64,000 nucleotides of DNA from contig CAVTOY010000014.1 of assembly GCA_963736445.1 (NCBI GenBank), forward strand, positions 124,001 to 188,000, written 5' to 3'. The translations under genes and the position numbers were made by a program. Below are positions 33,312-42,411 of this stretch, in pieces. Each line of letters begins with the position of its first letter. Position 1 is the first letter of the stretch. The stretch is from Thiosocius sp963736445. Lineage in GTDB: Bacteria > Pseudomonadota > Gammaproteobacteria > Chromatiales > Chromatiaceae. The notes under the pieces were generated by a model that was given only the letters and a program-made list of their open reading frames with translations, had not been told where the DNA came from and did no database searches.

Positions 33312-34562
33312 ATGGACTACGACATCAAGGACATCGCACTGGCCGATGCCGGTCGCCGGCGCATCGACTGGGCATGGGCGGAGATGCCGGTGCTGCGGCA
33401 CCTATATGAGCGTTTCACCGCACAGCGCCCGCTGCAGGGTCTGCGGGTCAGTGGATGCCTGCACATCACCACCGAGACCGCAAATCTGGCGCGAGTGCTC
33501 AAGGCCGGCGGCGCGGATCTCCTGCTCTGCGCCAGCAATCCGTTGAGCACGCAGGACGACGTCGCGGCATCCCTGGTGCGTGATCACGATATACCGGTAT
33601 TCGCCGTTTGCGGCGAGGACAACGACCGCTATTACCGCCACATCGTCGCCGCCCTCTCGCATCGCCCGCGCATCACGCTGGACGACGGCGCAGACCTGGT
33701 GAGTGAGCTGCACAAGCGTGGTGATGAGGCCCTGGATAACATAATCGGCGGTACCGAAGAGACCACCACCGGCGTGATCCGGCTGCGCGCGATGGCGCGC
33801 GAGGGCGCCCTGAAGTTTCCGATCATCGCGGTCAATGATGCCGACACCAAGCACCTGTTCGACAATCGCTACGGCACGGGTCAGAGTACCCTCGACGGCA
33901 TCTTGCGCGCGACCAATATCCTGCTTGCCGGTCGCAACTTCACCGTGGTCGGCTATGGCTGGTGCGGCCGCGGCATCGCGACTCGCGCGCATGGCCATGG
34001 CGCACATGTCATCGTGTGCGAGGTGGATCCTGTGCGAGCACTAGAGGCGACCATGGATGGCCATCGCGTCATGCCCCTGGAGGAGGCCGCCAGACTTTCC
34101 GATTTCATCATTACCGCCACCGGCGACAAACATGTCATCGACCAGCGCCATCTCGCAGTAATGAAAGACGGCTGCGTGATCGGCAACTCGGGGCACTTCA
34201 ACGTCGAGATCAATATTCCCGTACTGCAATCGATGGCCAGCGAGCGCCAGCGACCACGCCCGCATGTCGACGAGTATCGGCTCCCCGACGGGCGCCGCAT
34301 CCGCCTGCTGGCCGAGGGTCGCCTGGTCAACCTGGCAGCGGCCGAGGGCCATCCGGCGGCGGTGATGGATATGAGCTTCGCCAATCAGGCCCTGTGTGTG
34401 GCCTATCTGGCCCAGAATCGGTTGGAAACGGCGGTACACCAAGTGCCTCGGGCCATCGATCAGGAGGTCGCACAACTCAAGCTCGCCGCGCTGGGTTTGA
34501 CCATCGACACGCTGACCGACGAGCAGGAGCGCTATCTCGCCTCGTGGCGTGAGGGCACCTGA
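33312..34562 (+). CDS. ahcY: Adenosylhomocysteinase, short archaeal-like form
   Basis: A 416-residue S-adenosylhomocysteine hydrolase splitting SAH into adenosine and homocysteine. The start is ATG 33312 (MDYDIKDIALADAGRRRIDW). Motifs are SGCLHITTETANL, VNDADTKHLFDNRYGTGQS and the NAD loop VVGYGWCGRGIA. The C-terminus ends YLASWREGT and lacks the KPDHYRY-type tail of the usual bacterial and eukaryotic enzyme. The length and ending resemble archaeal and Thermotoga enzymes. Upstream of 33312 I see no clear SAH riboswitch. Confidence 0.93.
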   Translation: MDYDIKDIALADAGRRRIDWAWAEMPVLRHLYERFTAQRPLQGLRVSGCLHITTETANLARVLKAGGADLLLCASNPLSTQDDVAASLVRDHDIPVFAVCGEDNDRYYRHIVAALSHRPRITLDDGADLVSELHKRGDEALDNIIGGTEETTTGVIRLRAMAREGALKFPIIAVNDADTKHLFDNRYGTGQSTLDGILRATNILLAGRNFTVVGYGWCGRGIATRAHGHGAHVIVCEVDPVRALEATMDGHRVMPLEEAARLSDFIITATGDKHVIDQRHLAVMKDGCVIGNSGHFNVEINIPVLQSMASERQRPRPHVDEYRLPDGRRIRLLAEGRLVNLAAAEGHPAAVMDMSFANQALCVAYLAQNRLETAVHQVPRAIDQEVAQLKLAALGLTIDTLTDEQERYLASWREGT

Positions 34563-34572
34563 GCGACGCAAA

Positions 34573-35400
34573 TCAAGTGATTCGGTGCGGCGATGACCGA
34601 CTTTCGATAATGCTGCCGGCGCGCACCGCGAGGAGCTCGCCAGGCGCAAGCACCTGCCAGGGCTCCTCAGTAAGCGGCACACTGGCGATCAGCGTCAAGG
34701 CCTGCTGCGCAGTCTCCAGCCTCACCCCGGAGCCCGACAGATCCGGTACCTGTTCTGCACAGCTGCGCTCAAGCACAAACAGGCCGGGCAGCACCTGATC
34801 GCTGCCGGGCAGTGTGCGCCGATGCGCATGAACGAACAGCGTGTCGCTGTCCGTATAGAGGAAGTTGGCTGAGCCCAGCGCGCGCAAGTCGGCGGCAAAG
34901 TCTGCAATCACCTGCAGGCGCGCATCCAACGTCGGGATATCGCCGCTCGCCCCATCCCAGAGCGCCGTCAGCCGCGCCAGCAGATGACAGAACGCATGCT
35001 CGGAATCGGTCTCGCCGATCGGCAGGAAACGACCCAGCGCGAAGCCGGCGTTGTCCGCGATCGCCGGCAGATCACCGTTGTGTGCAAAGACATGGACGCA
35101 CCCACCCAATTCACGCCCGAAGGGCTGGGTGTTACGCAGCGCCGGGACTCCAAACGAGGCCAGCCGGATATGCGATATGACCAACTCGCTTGGCGGTCCG
35201 TGATTCTCGATGTGCCGTACCAAGCTGCTTTCGCTCGCGGCACCGGGTTCGCGCAGCAGCAAGGCGTCGCGCCCGGTGTAGAAGGCGACGCCCCAGCCGT
35301 CTCTATGCGGCCCCTCGGCGCCACCGCGGCGAGTCAGCCGTTCGAGGGAGAAATCCACTGCGGTCGGCATGCGGCTCGACATGGCGAACAATTCACACAT
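34573..35400 (-). CDS. Class II glutamine amidotransferase (YafJ-like)
   Basis: A 275-residue N-terminal-nucleophile amidotransferase. The start at ATG 35400 gives MCELFAMSSRMPTAVDFSLE, placing Cys2 as the catalytic nucleophile after Met removal. RRGGAEGPHRDGWGVAFY and FAHNGDL are the glutaminase motifs. In-frame sequence upstream of 35400 would bury Cys2 and is discounted. Proteins of this YafJ type lack a synthase domain, and their acceptor is unknown. It converges with ahcY 10 nt away. Confidence 0.9.
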   Translation of the reverse strand: MCELFAMSSRMPTAVDFSLERLTRRGGAEGPHRDGWGVAFYTGRDALLLREPGAASESSLVRHIENHGPPSELVISHIRLASFGVPALRNTQPFGRELGGCVHVFAHNGDLPAIADNAGFALGRFLPIGETDSEHAFCHLLARLTALWDGASGDIPTLDARLQVIADFAADLRALGSANFLYTDSDTLFVHAHRRTLPGSDQVLPGLFVLERSCAEQVPDLSGSGVRLETAQQALTLIASVPLTEEPWQVLAPGELLAVRAGSIIESRSSPHRIT

Positions 35401-35506
35401 GCGCGCACTGTCGCGGGCCAGCCGCTGCGCAGGCCGGGGACTGCAGACGGCCCCGCCACGCATGATACTGCCATTTGTCGTGGTCGATTTCGCCTTCTTG
35501 CATATT

Positions 35507-35525
35507 TAGCCTGCAAATCTCACCG
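35507..35525. repeat. Single arm of the palindromic repeat family (copy 5)
   Basis: TAGCCTGCAAATCTCACCG, one arm of the family, in the 270-base spacer between divergent genes. No good partner arm is seen. This is the only copy not at a gene 3' end. Confidence 0.45.
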
Positions 35526-35669
35526 ATATCCCGGCCAGCCTGCGAGTATGCCCGGCCCTGCGTTCGAGTCTCGAGCCGCCCGCGCGGCGAGTCAAGCCGC
35601 CCTGCGCTATCATCGGCGTGTGCAGCGCATCTCGCGATCTTGGCCGATCCCTACCCTTGCAGGCAAACC

Positions 35670-36404
35670 ATGGCGCATGCGACCCTGCGTTTCTACGCGG
35701 AGCTGAATGACTATCTGCCCGCCGCGCTGCGCCAGCGGGATATCACGCTTGATTTCCGCCCACCCTGCCCGGTGCGCCATCTGGTCGAGACACTGCGGGT
35801 CCCGCACACCGAGATCGAGATCCTGCTGATCAACGGGGTTTCGGTCGACCTGGAGGCCACCGTCTGCGACCGTGATCGCATCAGTGTCTATCCAGTCTGG
35901 GAGGCAATGGACGTGGGACCACTGTTGCGCCTACGCAACTTTCCACTGCGTGAGACGCGCTTTTTCGCCGATGCCCAGCTCGGCCGCCTCGCGCGCTACC
36001 TGCGCCTGCTTGGCTTCGACACCCTGTTTGTCAGAGACATCGACGATGCCGACCTGGTCAGACAAGCCGTCGCGCAGCGACGCATCGTCCTGACCCGCGA
36101 CCGGGATCTGCTGATGCGGCGCGCGGTGACCCACGGTTGCCATATCCGACAGGATGACCCCGTTGCGCAGCTGCGGTACGTCATAACGCGCTGCGACCTG
36201 ACCGGCAGCGTGCACCCTTTTACGCGCTGCATGGAGTGCAATGACCTGCTCGACCCGGAGCGCAAGGCGGCAATACTGCACCGGCTGGAACCCGTCACCC
36301 GCGATACCTTTCACGACTTCTGGCGCTGCCGCGGCTGCGCGCGGATCTACTGGAAAGGCAGCCATTTCGAGCGGCTGCAGGGCTTGATCGATACGGTGCT
36401 TTAA
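35670..36404 (+). CDS. Mut7-C RNase-like protein with N-terminal ubiquitin-like domain
   Basis: A 244-residue protein. Residues 1-85 resemble the Mut7-C ubiquitin-like (MoaD/ThiS) domain (MAHATLRFYAELNDYLP). The Mut7-C PIN-type nuclease domain follows (RFFADAQLGRLARYLRLLGFDTL), with aspartates in DIDDADL and LTRDRDLL. Two CxxC pairs (CMEC and CRGC) near the C-terminus form a zinc ribbon. PIN domains cleave RNA in a metal-dependent way; the target is unknown. The start is ATG 35670; upstream in-frame sequence has no protein-like features. Confidence 0.87.
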   Translation: MAHATLRFYAELNDYLPAALRQRDITLDFRPPCPVRHLVETLRVPHTEIEILLINGVSVDLEATVCDRDRISVYPVWEAMDVGPLLRLRNFPLRETRFFADAQLGRLARYLRLLGFDTLFVRDIDDADLVRQAVAQRRIVLTRDRDLLMRRAVTHGCHIRQDDPVAQLRYVITRCDLTGSVHPFTRCMECNDLLDPERKAAILHRLEPVTRDTFHDFWRCRGCARIYWKGSHFERLQGLIDTVL

Positions 36405-36451
36405 ACCGGATACCGCACTGCGCCACAACAAAGCGCGCAGCGGCGTGCGAA

Positions 36452-37582
36452 TCAGTCCGCTGCCTGCAGCGCCACCGAGACCTCGACTTCTCGACCGTCA
36501 CGCCATAGGCGAAGCGCAATCTCATCGCCGATGCGCTGCGCGTCGAGCGCCGACAACAGGTCCGGGATACTGTCGACCCGTATGCCGGCCACTGCCAGGA
36601 TGACATCACCCGGGATGACCTGGCCGTCGGCGTCGACGCGGGTGCTGCGCAGACCCGCGGCCCCGGCGGCCGAGCCGGACTGGACCTGCAATACGACAAC
36701 ACCGCTGACGCCGAGCTGCTCCGTGAGCACCCGATTGATGTCGGCGTCTATCGAAACGCCCAGGCTGGGTCGAATGTATTCACCCTGAGCGATTAACTGT
36801 GGCACCACACGGTTGACGGTATCGACCGGCACCGCGAACCCGATCCCGGCATAGGCACCGGAAGGGCTGTAGATTGCGGTATTGATGCCGATCAGGCGGC
36901 CGGCACTGTCGAGCAGCGGGCCGCCGGAGTTACCGGGGTTTATCGCAGCGTCGGTCTGGATCAGGTGCTCGATGGTCGTGCCGTCGTCGTCCTCGAGCGA
37001 TCTGTCCAGGGCCGACACCAACCCGCTGGTCAGGGTGTAGTCCAGGCCGAACGGGTTGCCGATGGCGAATACCTTCTGGCCCACGCGCAGGTCGCCGCTG
37101 GTGCCGATTGGCACCGCGGGCGGCCGATCGAAGGACACGTTGATGCGCAGCACCGCGAGGTCGTGCGCCGGGCTGCTGCCGATCAGCACGGCGCGATAGC
37201 TGCGGCCGTCGTTGAGACGGACGGTTGCCTCCGATGCACCCTCGACCACATGGTTGTTGGTCACCACATGGCCCAGATCGTCCCAGACCAGGCCAGAGCC
37301 GTTGCCGCGCGGCACGCTCAGCACATTGCGTGTCCAGGCGTTCACCACGCGCTGGCGGGTACTGATGAAGACAACCGTCGGACTCGCCCGTTCGAATAGT
37401 TCGATGGTCGCGATCTCGTCGCCGGCCAGATCCCCGCGCGCCGTAATTGACCGCGGTTCCGAGGTTATGCCGATCAGGTAGCGCTCGATCCATGGCAGGA
37501 ACTGCCACAGCACGAGCAGCAGGACCAGCCCCCAGAATATCCAGCGCAGCCGACGCAGGGTCGGATCGGTCTGTGCGCTCAT
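36452..37582 (-). CDS. DegS/AlgW-like periplasmic serine protease
   Basis: A 376-residue S1C protease. A membrane anchor lies at about residues 13-30. The trypsin-like domain has His111 (TNNHVV), Asp141 (AHDLAVL) and Ser219 (GNSGGP), so the triad is intact. One PDZ domain covers about 275-370. Single-PDZ anchored members include DegS, which starts the sigma-E response by cutting RseA. The ATG overlaps the arsJ stop by ATGA, an unexpected pairing that places it at the end of the chaperone-arsenate run. Confidence 0.92.
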   Translation of the reverse strand: MSAQTDPTLRRLRWIFWGLVLLLVLWQFLPWIERYLIGITSEPRSITARGDLAGDEIATIELFERASPTVVFISTRQRVVNAWTRNVLSVPRGNGSGLVWDDLGHVVTNNHVVEGASEATVRLNDGRSYRAVLIGSSPAHDLAVLRINVSFDRPPAVPIGTSGDLRVGQKVFAIGNPFGLDYTLTSGLVSALDRSLEDDDGTTIEHLIQTDAAINPGNSGGPLLDSAGRLIGINTAIYSPSGAYAGIGFAVPVDTVNRVVPQLIAQGEYIRPSLGVSIDADINRVLTEQLGVSGVVVLQVQSGSAAGAAGLRSTRVDADGQVIPGDVILAVAGIRVDSIPDLLSALDAQRIGDEIALRLWRDGREVEVSVALQAAD

Positions 37583-38817
37583 TGCGATACCCCAGGACCG
37601 GCACCATTGCGCACCTTCACCGCGGGGACATCCGGCAGCTTCAGTGACAACAGGGCGGCCGCAAAGACAAACGCCGCGGACCACCACAAGCAGCCCTCGA
37701 GGCCGTGGGTCTGATACACCCAGCCCGAGAGCACGGTACCGACCAACCTGCCGCCGGCATTGGCCATATAGTAGAAACCGACATTCATCGCGACCTTGTC
37801 GAAATCCGAGTAGGCCAATATAAGATAACTGTGCAGCGCGGAGTTGATCGCGAACACCACCCCGAACAACACCAGACCGATGATCAGCACCGCCCCGGGA
37901 TTCCACCCCTGCGCCAGCGCGAGGGCGATCGCAACCGGCAGCACACCGAGGACGACGGCCCAGCGCTGTGCAGTGGCGCCGCCGGGCCCCCTGCCATGAC
38001 CCCTGCGGCGGAGCAGCCGCGGTGCAGCAGCCTGCACCATCCCATAACCCATCACCCACAACGCGAAGAAGACGCCGACCTCGGTGAACGACCAGCCGAG
38101 GACCGAGTACAGAAACACGGGCAGGCCCACGACGAACCAGACATCGCGCGAGCCGAACAGAAAAAAGCGCGCCACCGACAGCCAGTTGATCTCGCTACGC
38201 TTGGAAAAGACCTGGGTGAATTTCGGCTTGGATTTCATTTTGCCAACGCCGCGCGGCAGCAACGCCATGGTGACCAGCAAGACCACGAACAATAATCCGG
38301 CAAGAATGGCCAACGCGGCGCGGAACCCGACCACATCGAGCAGACCGGCGCCGACAAAAAAGCCGACGCCCTTCAATGCGTTCTTTGATCCCGTCAACAC
38401 GGCAACGTAACGGAACAGGGTCGACTCGCCACCACCGCCCGCAAGGGTCTTGACGCTGGCCTTGGCCGACATCTTGTTGAGATCCTTGGCGATACCGGAC
38501 AGGGCCTGTGCGGCCATTACGTAGGCCACCGACAGCCAGGCATCCGGCACCGTGAGCGTCAGCAGCGCGACGACCTGCAGCGCCATACCGATATGCATCG
38601 TGAGATTGAGACCGATACGTGCGCCGAGCCAGCCGCCGACCAGATTGGTGACTATTCCGAAGAACTCGTAGAACAGGAACAGCATCGCCACTTCGAACGG
38701 CGAATAGCCAAGCTGGTGGAAGTACAGCACCACCAGCATCCGGATCGCGCCATCGGTGACAGTGAAGGCCCAGTAGCCACCGGTGACGACTAGATAGTTG
38801 CGCAGGCCGCTATCCAA
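37579..38817 (-). CDS. arsJ: ArsJ organoarsenical efflux transporter (MFS)
   Basis: A 412-residue major facilitator protein with about 12 helices. Near the start the segment GGYWAFTVTDGAIRMLVVLY is characteristic of ArsJ, as are YFHQLGYSPFEVAMLFLFYE and NLVGGWLGARIGLN. ArsJ exports 1-arseno-3-phosphoglycerate, made by the adjacent GAPDH from arsenate, which falls apart outside to release arsenate. The start is TTG 38817 with AGGT 6 nt upstream. It lies 87 nt after gap and overlaps the protease gene downstream. Confidence 0.93.
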   Translation of the reverse strand: MDSGLRNYLVVTGGYWAFTVTDGAIRMLVVLYFHQLGYSPFEVAMLFLFYEFFGIVTNLVGGWLGARIGLNLTMHIGMALQVVALLTLTVPDAWLSVAYVMAAQALSGIAKDLNKMSAKASVKTLAGGGGESTLFRYVAVLTGSKNALKGVGFFVGAGLLDVVGFRAALAILAGLLFVVLLVTMALLPRGVGKMKSKPKFTQVFSKRSEINWLSVARFFLFGSRDVWFVVGLPVFLYSVLGWSFTEVGVFFALWVMGYGMVQAAAPRLLRRRGHGRGPGGATAQRWAVVLGVLPVAIALALAQGWNPGAVLIIGLVLFGVVFAINSALHSYLILAYSDFDKVAMNVGFYYMANAGGRLVGTVLSGWVYQTHGLEGCLWWSAAFVFAAALLSLKLPDVPAVKVRNGAGPGVSQ

Positions 38818-38904
38818 CGGGACCTGCCGGCAATGCGCGGAACATACCCCGGCGACGACAACGCCCGCCCAGTTGCCACGTCGCTGCCAGCTTAGACTGC
38901 AAAG

Positions 38905-39907
38905 TCAAAGACCGCGCGCGACCATGGCCACGATATCGATCATGCGGTTCACATAGCCCCATTCGTTGTCATACCAGGCATAAATCTTCACCTGGGTGCC
39001 GTCGACGACCATGGTCGACGGCCCATCGACGATGGATGAGCGCGGATCGTTCACATAGTCGACCGAGACCAGCGGCCGCTCTTCATAACCGAGTATGCCC
39101 TGCAGCTCGCCTGCAGCGGCCTGGCGAAAATAGTCATTGACCTCTTCGACAGTCACCGGTCTTGCGGCTTCGAACACGAAATCGGTAAGCGAGGCGTTCA
39201 GCAGGGGCACACGCACCGCATGGCCGTTCAGCTTCCCTTCCAGCGACGGAAATATCTTGGTGATGGCCCTGGCCGAACCGGTCGTGGTCGGGACCAGCGA
39301 TTGACCGCAGGCGCGCGCGCGGCGCAGATCCTTGTGCCCCTTGTCGACAATGGTCTGGGTGTTGGTGATGTCGTGGATGGTCGTCATACAGCCGTGCACG
39401 ATCCCGATCTTTTCATGCATCACCTGGACCACCGGCGCCAGGCAGTTGGTGGTACACGAGGCAGCCGTGACCAGGTGATGACGCTGTGAATCATACAGTC
39501 GGTCATTGATGCCGTAGACGATGTTCAAGCGCGCCCTCGGTCGGCGCCGCGACCACGACCTTTTTTACGCCCTGATCGAAATACGCCTGCAGGCTCTGCG
39601 GCGTCTTGTGGTGCCTCCCCGTGGCCTCGATGACAATGTCGCAGGCGGACCAGTCGGTGTCGGAGATGGTGCTATTCGCGGTGTAGGCGATCTGTTGACT
39701 CGCCACCTGCATGGCCTCACCCTCGCCCGAGCAATCGACCGGCCAGACACCGTGCACCGAGTCAAACTTGAGCAGATGGGCCGACCCGGCGGCATCGGTC
39801 GCGATCTCGTTGACCCGGGTGACCTTGAAGTCCGCATGCCCCAAGGCCGCCCGCAGGCCGAGGCGACCCATGCGGCCAAAGCCGTTGATTCCGACTGACG
39901 ACGTCAT
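38905..39907 (-). pseudogene. ArsJ-associated glyceraldehyde-3-phosphate dehydrogenase, one frameshift
   Basis: This is a GAPDH of the arsenate-detoxifying type. Signs are VGINGFGRMGRLGLRAALG and HLLKFDSVHGVWPVD at the N-terminus, catalytic Cys in TAASCTTNCLAPVV, and YDNEWGYVNRMID. It forms 1-arseno-3-phosphoglycerate for ArsJ to export. The start is ATG 39907 with GGGAG 7 nt upstream. The frame breaks at about 39526-39528: one extra T in GCGCTTGAAC separates EGAL from NIVYGINDRLYDS. With that base removed the protein is about 333 residues and complete. A consensus error is likely, since the partner arsJ is intact, but a true mutation is not excluded. Confidence 0.88.
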
Positions 39908-39952
39908 CGCAGCGCTCCCGTGGGTTGAGATGGAGGTCTCGGACGTACGGGA

Positions 39953-40456
39953 TCAGCCCGCATTGATCGGGATGCGACGGCTGCGCGCGTGCGGGTGTTT
40001 CGGCAGAGAGACAGTCAACACACCGCGCCGGTAGCTCGCACTGGCGCGTTCGCCGTCGACCTCGGCCGGCAGCGGGACAGCGCGTTCAAATGCTCCATAG
40101 GCGCATTCCATCACGTGATAACGCCCCTCACGCTGCTCCTTTTGCACCCGCTTTTCACCGCGTACGACCAGGTGATTCTCGATCACATCGATGTCAAAAT
40201 TATCGTGGTCCATTCCGGGGACCTCGATGCGCACGACGACATTCGCATCATCCTCCTGCAACTCCGTCGCCAACAACCCCCAGTCGGCCGAGTGACGTAC
40301 CACCTGGTCCTCCCAGGTGTCGATGTCGGCCGACTTGCTCAGCGGGCGGAAGCGCGTCAGCGCTTGATCCGCCCGCTCGCGCAGGCTGTGCCAACCCTCG
40401 GCGAGGCTGTCCCAGGTCCTGCCTAGACTGCGGCGTAGTTGTTCCAATGTGCTCAT
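39953..40456 (-). CDS. Hsp20 small heat-shock protein (second copy)
   Basis: A 167-residue small heat-shock protein with an N-terminal helical extension (about 1-55) and an alpha-crystallin domain (VVVRIEVPGMDHDNFDIDVI). The conserved GVLTVSLPK strand and a C-terminal IPI anchor (RRIPINAG) are present. It holds unfolded clients for refolding. The start is ATG 40456. It lies 15 nt after cbpM and 45 nt before gap, leaving little space for a separate gap promoter. Confidence 0.92.
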   Translation of the reverse strand: MSTLEQLRRSLGRTWDSLAEGWHSLRERADQALTRFRPLSKSADIDTWEDQVVRHSADWGLLATELQEDDANVVVRIEVPGMDHDNFDIDVIENHLVVRGEKRVQKEQREGRYHVMECAYGAFERAVPLPAEVDGERASASYRRGVLTVSLPKHPHARSRRIPINAG

Positions 40457-40471
40457 GGTTTCTCTCACTCT

Positions 40472-40798
40472 CTATGCACGCCTGTCGTTTAGAAACAGCG
40501 CCTCGAGCAGATGCACCCGATGACGCAACTGCTGCATCTCATCGATGAGATCGATGGCAAGTGCCGCACCGGCGGGGTTGATCCCCAGATCCTGCTCGAG
40601 GCGCAAGGCGCTGCGCGCCCGCGCCAGATCGCTGGAGGCGAAACGCCACTCGCGCTGCGTCGTGCCGGTCGGCGTCAGGATACCCTCGCTCACCATGATG
40701 AGGATACGCTCTCCAGTCACACCGCAGCAGCGCGAGATCTCTGCGAGCGACAGTCGGTATTCTAGCTCGGGCTGTTCGCCTGGTTTCTCAACAGCCAC
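40472..40798 (-). CDS. cbpM: CbpM chaperone modulator
   Basis: A 108-residue protein of the CbpM family, which binds the J-domain of CbpA and restrains it. The fold is MerR-like helical (YRLSLAEISRCCGVTGERIL), followed by a coiled coil. I choose the GTG at 40798 because GGAGG lies 5 nt upstream, inside the end of cbpA; the long upstream extension is out of place. It is coupled to cbpA. Confidence 0.87.
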   Translation of the reverse strand: MAVEKPGEQPELEYRLSLAEISRCCGVTGERILIMVSEGILTPTGTTQREWRFASSDLARARSALRLEQDLGINPAGAALAIDLIDEMQQLRHRVHLLEALFLNDRRA

Positions 40799-40799
40799 G

Positions 40800-41759
40800 T
40801 CAACCTCCCAGATGTGCCCGTGGGTTGAACGGCAACTCGCGCGCCATTTTTTCATACAGCGCCTTCTTTGCCGCGCTGTCTGCCGGCGGCGTCACGATCT
40901 GTAACACTGCATACTGGTCACCGGGGTTCTCCCCCGGGACCGGCAGGCCGCGCCCCTTCAGGCGTAGTTTTTGCCCGCTGCGCGCCCCGGGCGGGATGGC
41001 CAGATCCACCTTTCCCGCCAGGGTGGGCACCTCAACCTTGCCGCCCAACGCCGCCTCCCAGGGCGTGATAGGTAATGGCAAGAGTACGTCCTTGCCGTCG
41101 ACCTGATAAAGCGGGTGCGGCTTGATGTGCACCTCCAGGAACAGGTCGCCGGGCGAACCGCCGCTGATCCCGGTACCCCCCTGACCGGCCAGCCGAATGC
41201 GCTTACCGGAGGTGACGCCACGCGGGATCTTCACCTGCAGGTTGCGCAATTTGCTGGACAGCCGCCCCTGCGCATCGTACTCGGGTATCCGCAGCTGCAG
41301 GCTCAGCGTTGTCCCGCGAAAGGCATCCTCCAGACTGACCTCGATGCGCGAGTGATGATCCTCGCCGCGTGCCGACCCGTAGCTGGCCCGGAACGGACCG
41401 CCCCCGCGGAAGTTTCCGCCGCGTCCGAACAGGGTCTCGAAGAAATCGGAGAAACCACCGTGGTCGGCATCGGTGTAGCCGCCCCCCGAGAATTCGAAGC
41501 CGGCATCCCAGCCCGGCGGTGGGCGAAACTCCTGGCCGGCCCGCCAGTCTTTCCCCAGTTGGTCGTAAGCAGCGCGCTTCTCCGGGTCCTTCAGGACCTC
41601 ATAGGCCTCGCCCAGCTCTTTGAAACGGCGCTCGGCATCCCGCTCTTTGCTGACATCCGGATGGTACTTCCGGGCAAGCTTACGGTAGGCGCGCTTGATG
41701 TCGTCCTGAGTGGCATCACGCGCCACGCCCATTGCCGCGTAGTAGTCTTTGTAATCCAT
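40800..41759 (-). CDS. cbpA: CbpA, DnaJ-like co-chaperone
   Basis: A 319-residue J-protein. The J-domain (1-70) has the HPD motif at residues 33-35. A Gly/Phe-rich linker covers about 75-125, and two C-terminal peptide-binding domains follow (VSLEDAFRGTTLSLQL, LPLPITPWEAALGGKVEVPT). There is no zinc-finger domain, as expected for CbpA. It acts with DnaK in stress. The adjacent cbpM encodes its specific modulator. Both sit between two hsp20 genes. Confidence 0.93.
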   Translation of the reverse strand: MDYKDYYAAMGVARDATQDDIKRAYRKLARKYHPDVSKERDAERRFKELGEAYEVLKDPEKRAAYDQLGKDWRAGQEFRPPPGWDAGFEFSGGGYTDADHGGFSDFFETLFGRGGNFRGGGPFRASYGSARGEDHHSRIEVSLEDAFRGTTLSLQLRIPEYDAQGRLSSKLRNLQVKIPRGVTSGKRIRLAGQGGTGISGGSPGDLFLEVHIKPHPLYQVDGKDVLLPLPITPWEAALGGKVEVPTLAGKVDLAIPPGARSGQKLRLKGRGLPVPGENPGDQYAVLQIVTPPADSAAKKALYEKMARELPFNPRAHLGG

Positions 41760-41840
41760 ACATCAGTGCCCGGAGGATTCATAACGCGCACGCCGAGATC
41801 TACCGGCGCCACATCGCTGCGGCGCCGGTACCGAAGATGA

Positions 41841-42275
41841 TCAAGTGTTCACAGAGATCTTGCGCGGCTGGACCTTTTCCTGCTTTGCGATCCTTACCTC
41901 GAGCACACCGTTGTTGCTGTTGGCCGAGATCTTTTCCGGATCCGCGGTGTCGGGCAGGCTGAAGCGCCGATAGAAGCTGCCATAGCTGCGTTCCACGCGT
42001 TTGTAGCCTTCGCGCTCTTCCTTTTTCTCGGACTCTTTCTCGCCCTTGATGGACAGCACCCCATTCTCCATGTGGACCTCAATATCTTTCGGATCGACGC
42101 CCGGGATGTCGGCGACGATCAAAAAGGCCTCCTTGTCTTCCTTGATATCGACCGCAGGCACCCAGTCGCTGGTCGCGACGCTGCTGCCTTCCGCGGTTGG
42201 CGTATCCATGGCACGCTCCATCTCCCGGCGCATCTGATCCAGCAGGCTCCAGGGTTCGTATCTTGTCAGGCTCAT
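41841..42275 (-). CDS. Hsp20 small heat-shock protein (first copy)
   Basis: A 144-residue small heat-shock protein, start MSLTRYEPWSLLDQMRREM at ATG 42275 with GAGGAG 9 nt upstream. The alpha-crystallin domain contains IVADIPGVDPKDIEVHMENG, the NGVLEVRIAK strand and a C-terminal KISVNT anchor. It is the first gene after the heat-shock promoter and probably the most strongly expressed of the run. It is clearly diverged from the second hsp20 copy. Confidence 0.94.
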   Translation of the reverse strand: MSLTRYEPWSLLDQMRREMERAMDTPTAEGSSVATSDWVPAVDIKEDKEAFLIVADIPGVDPKDIEVHMENGVLSIKGEKESEKKEEREGYKRVERSYGSFYRRFSLPDTADPEKISANSNNGVLEVRIAKQEKVQPRKISVNT

Positions 42276-42350
42276 GACGGTTTTCTCCTCTGTTGGCCGC
42301 GTCATCGAGACGCCCTCGGCGGGTCTTTCGGCCCACCCTTCCTGCATATT

Positions 42351-42379
42351 ACATAGGGACTCGCCGCCCGGTTTTCAAG
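42351..42379 (-). promoter_or_regulatory. Sigma-32-type heat-shock promoter
   Basis: Read leftward: CTTGAAA (42373-42379), a 14-base spacer, then CCCTATGT (42351-42358). This matches the RpoH consensus CTTGAAA-N13-15-CCCCATNT at nearly every position. It lies about 75 nt upstream of the first hsp20 and points into the hsp20-cbpA-cbpM-hsp20-gap-arsJ run. Confidence 0.75.
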
Positions 42380-42411
42380 GGCGGGCATTGTCCCAGATCA
42401 AGATTGCCCGA

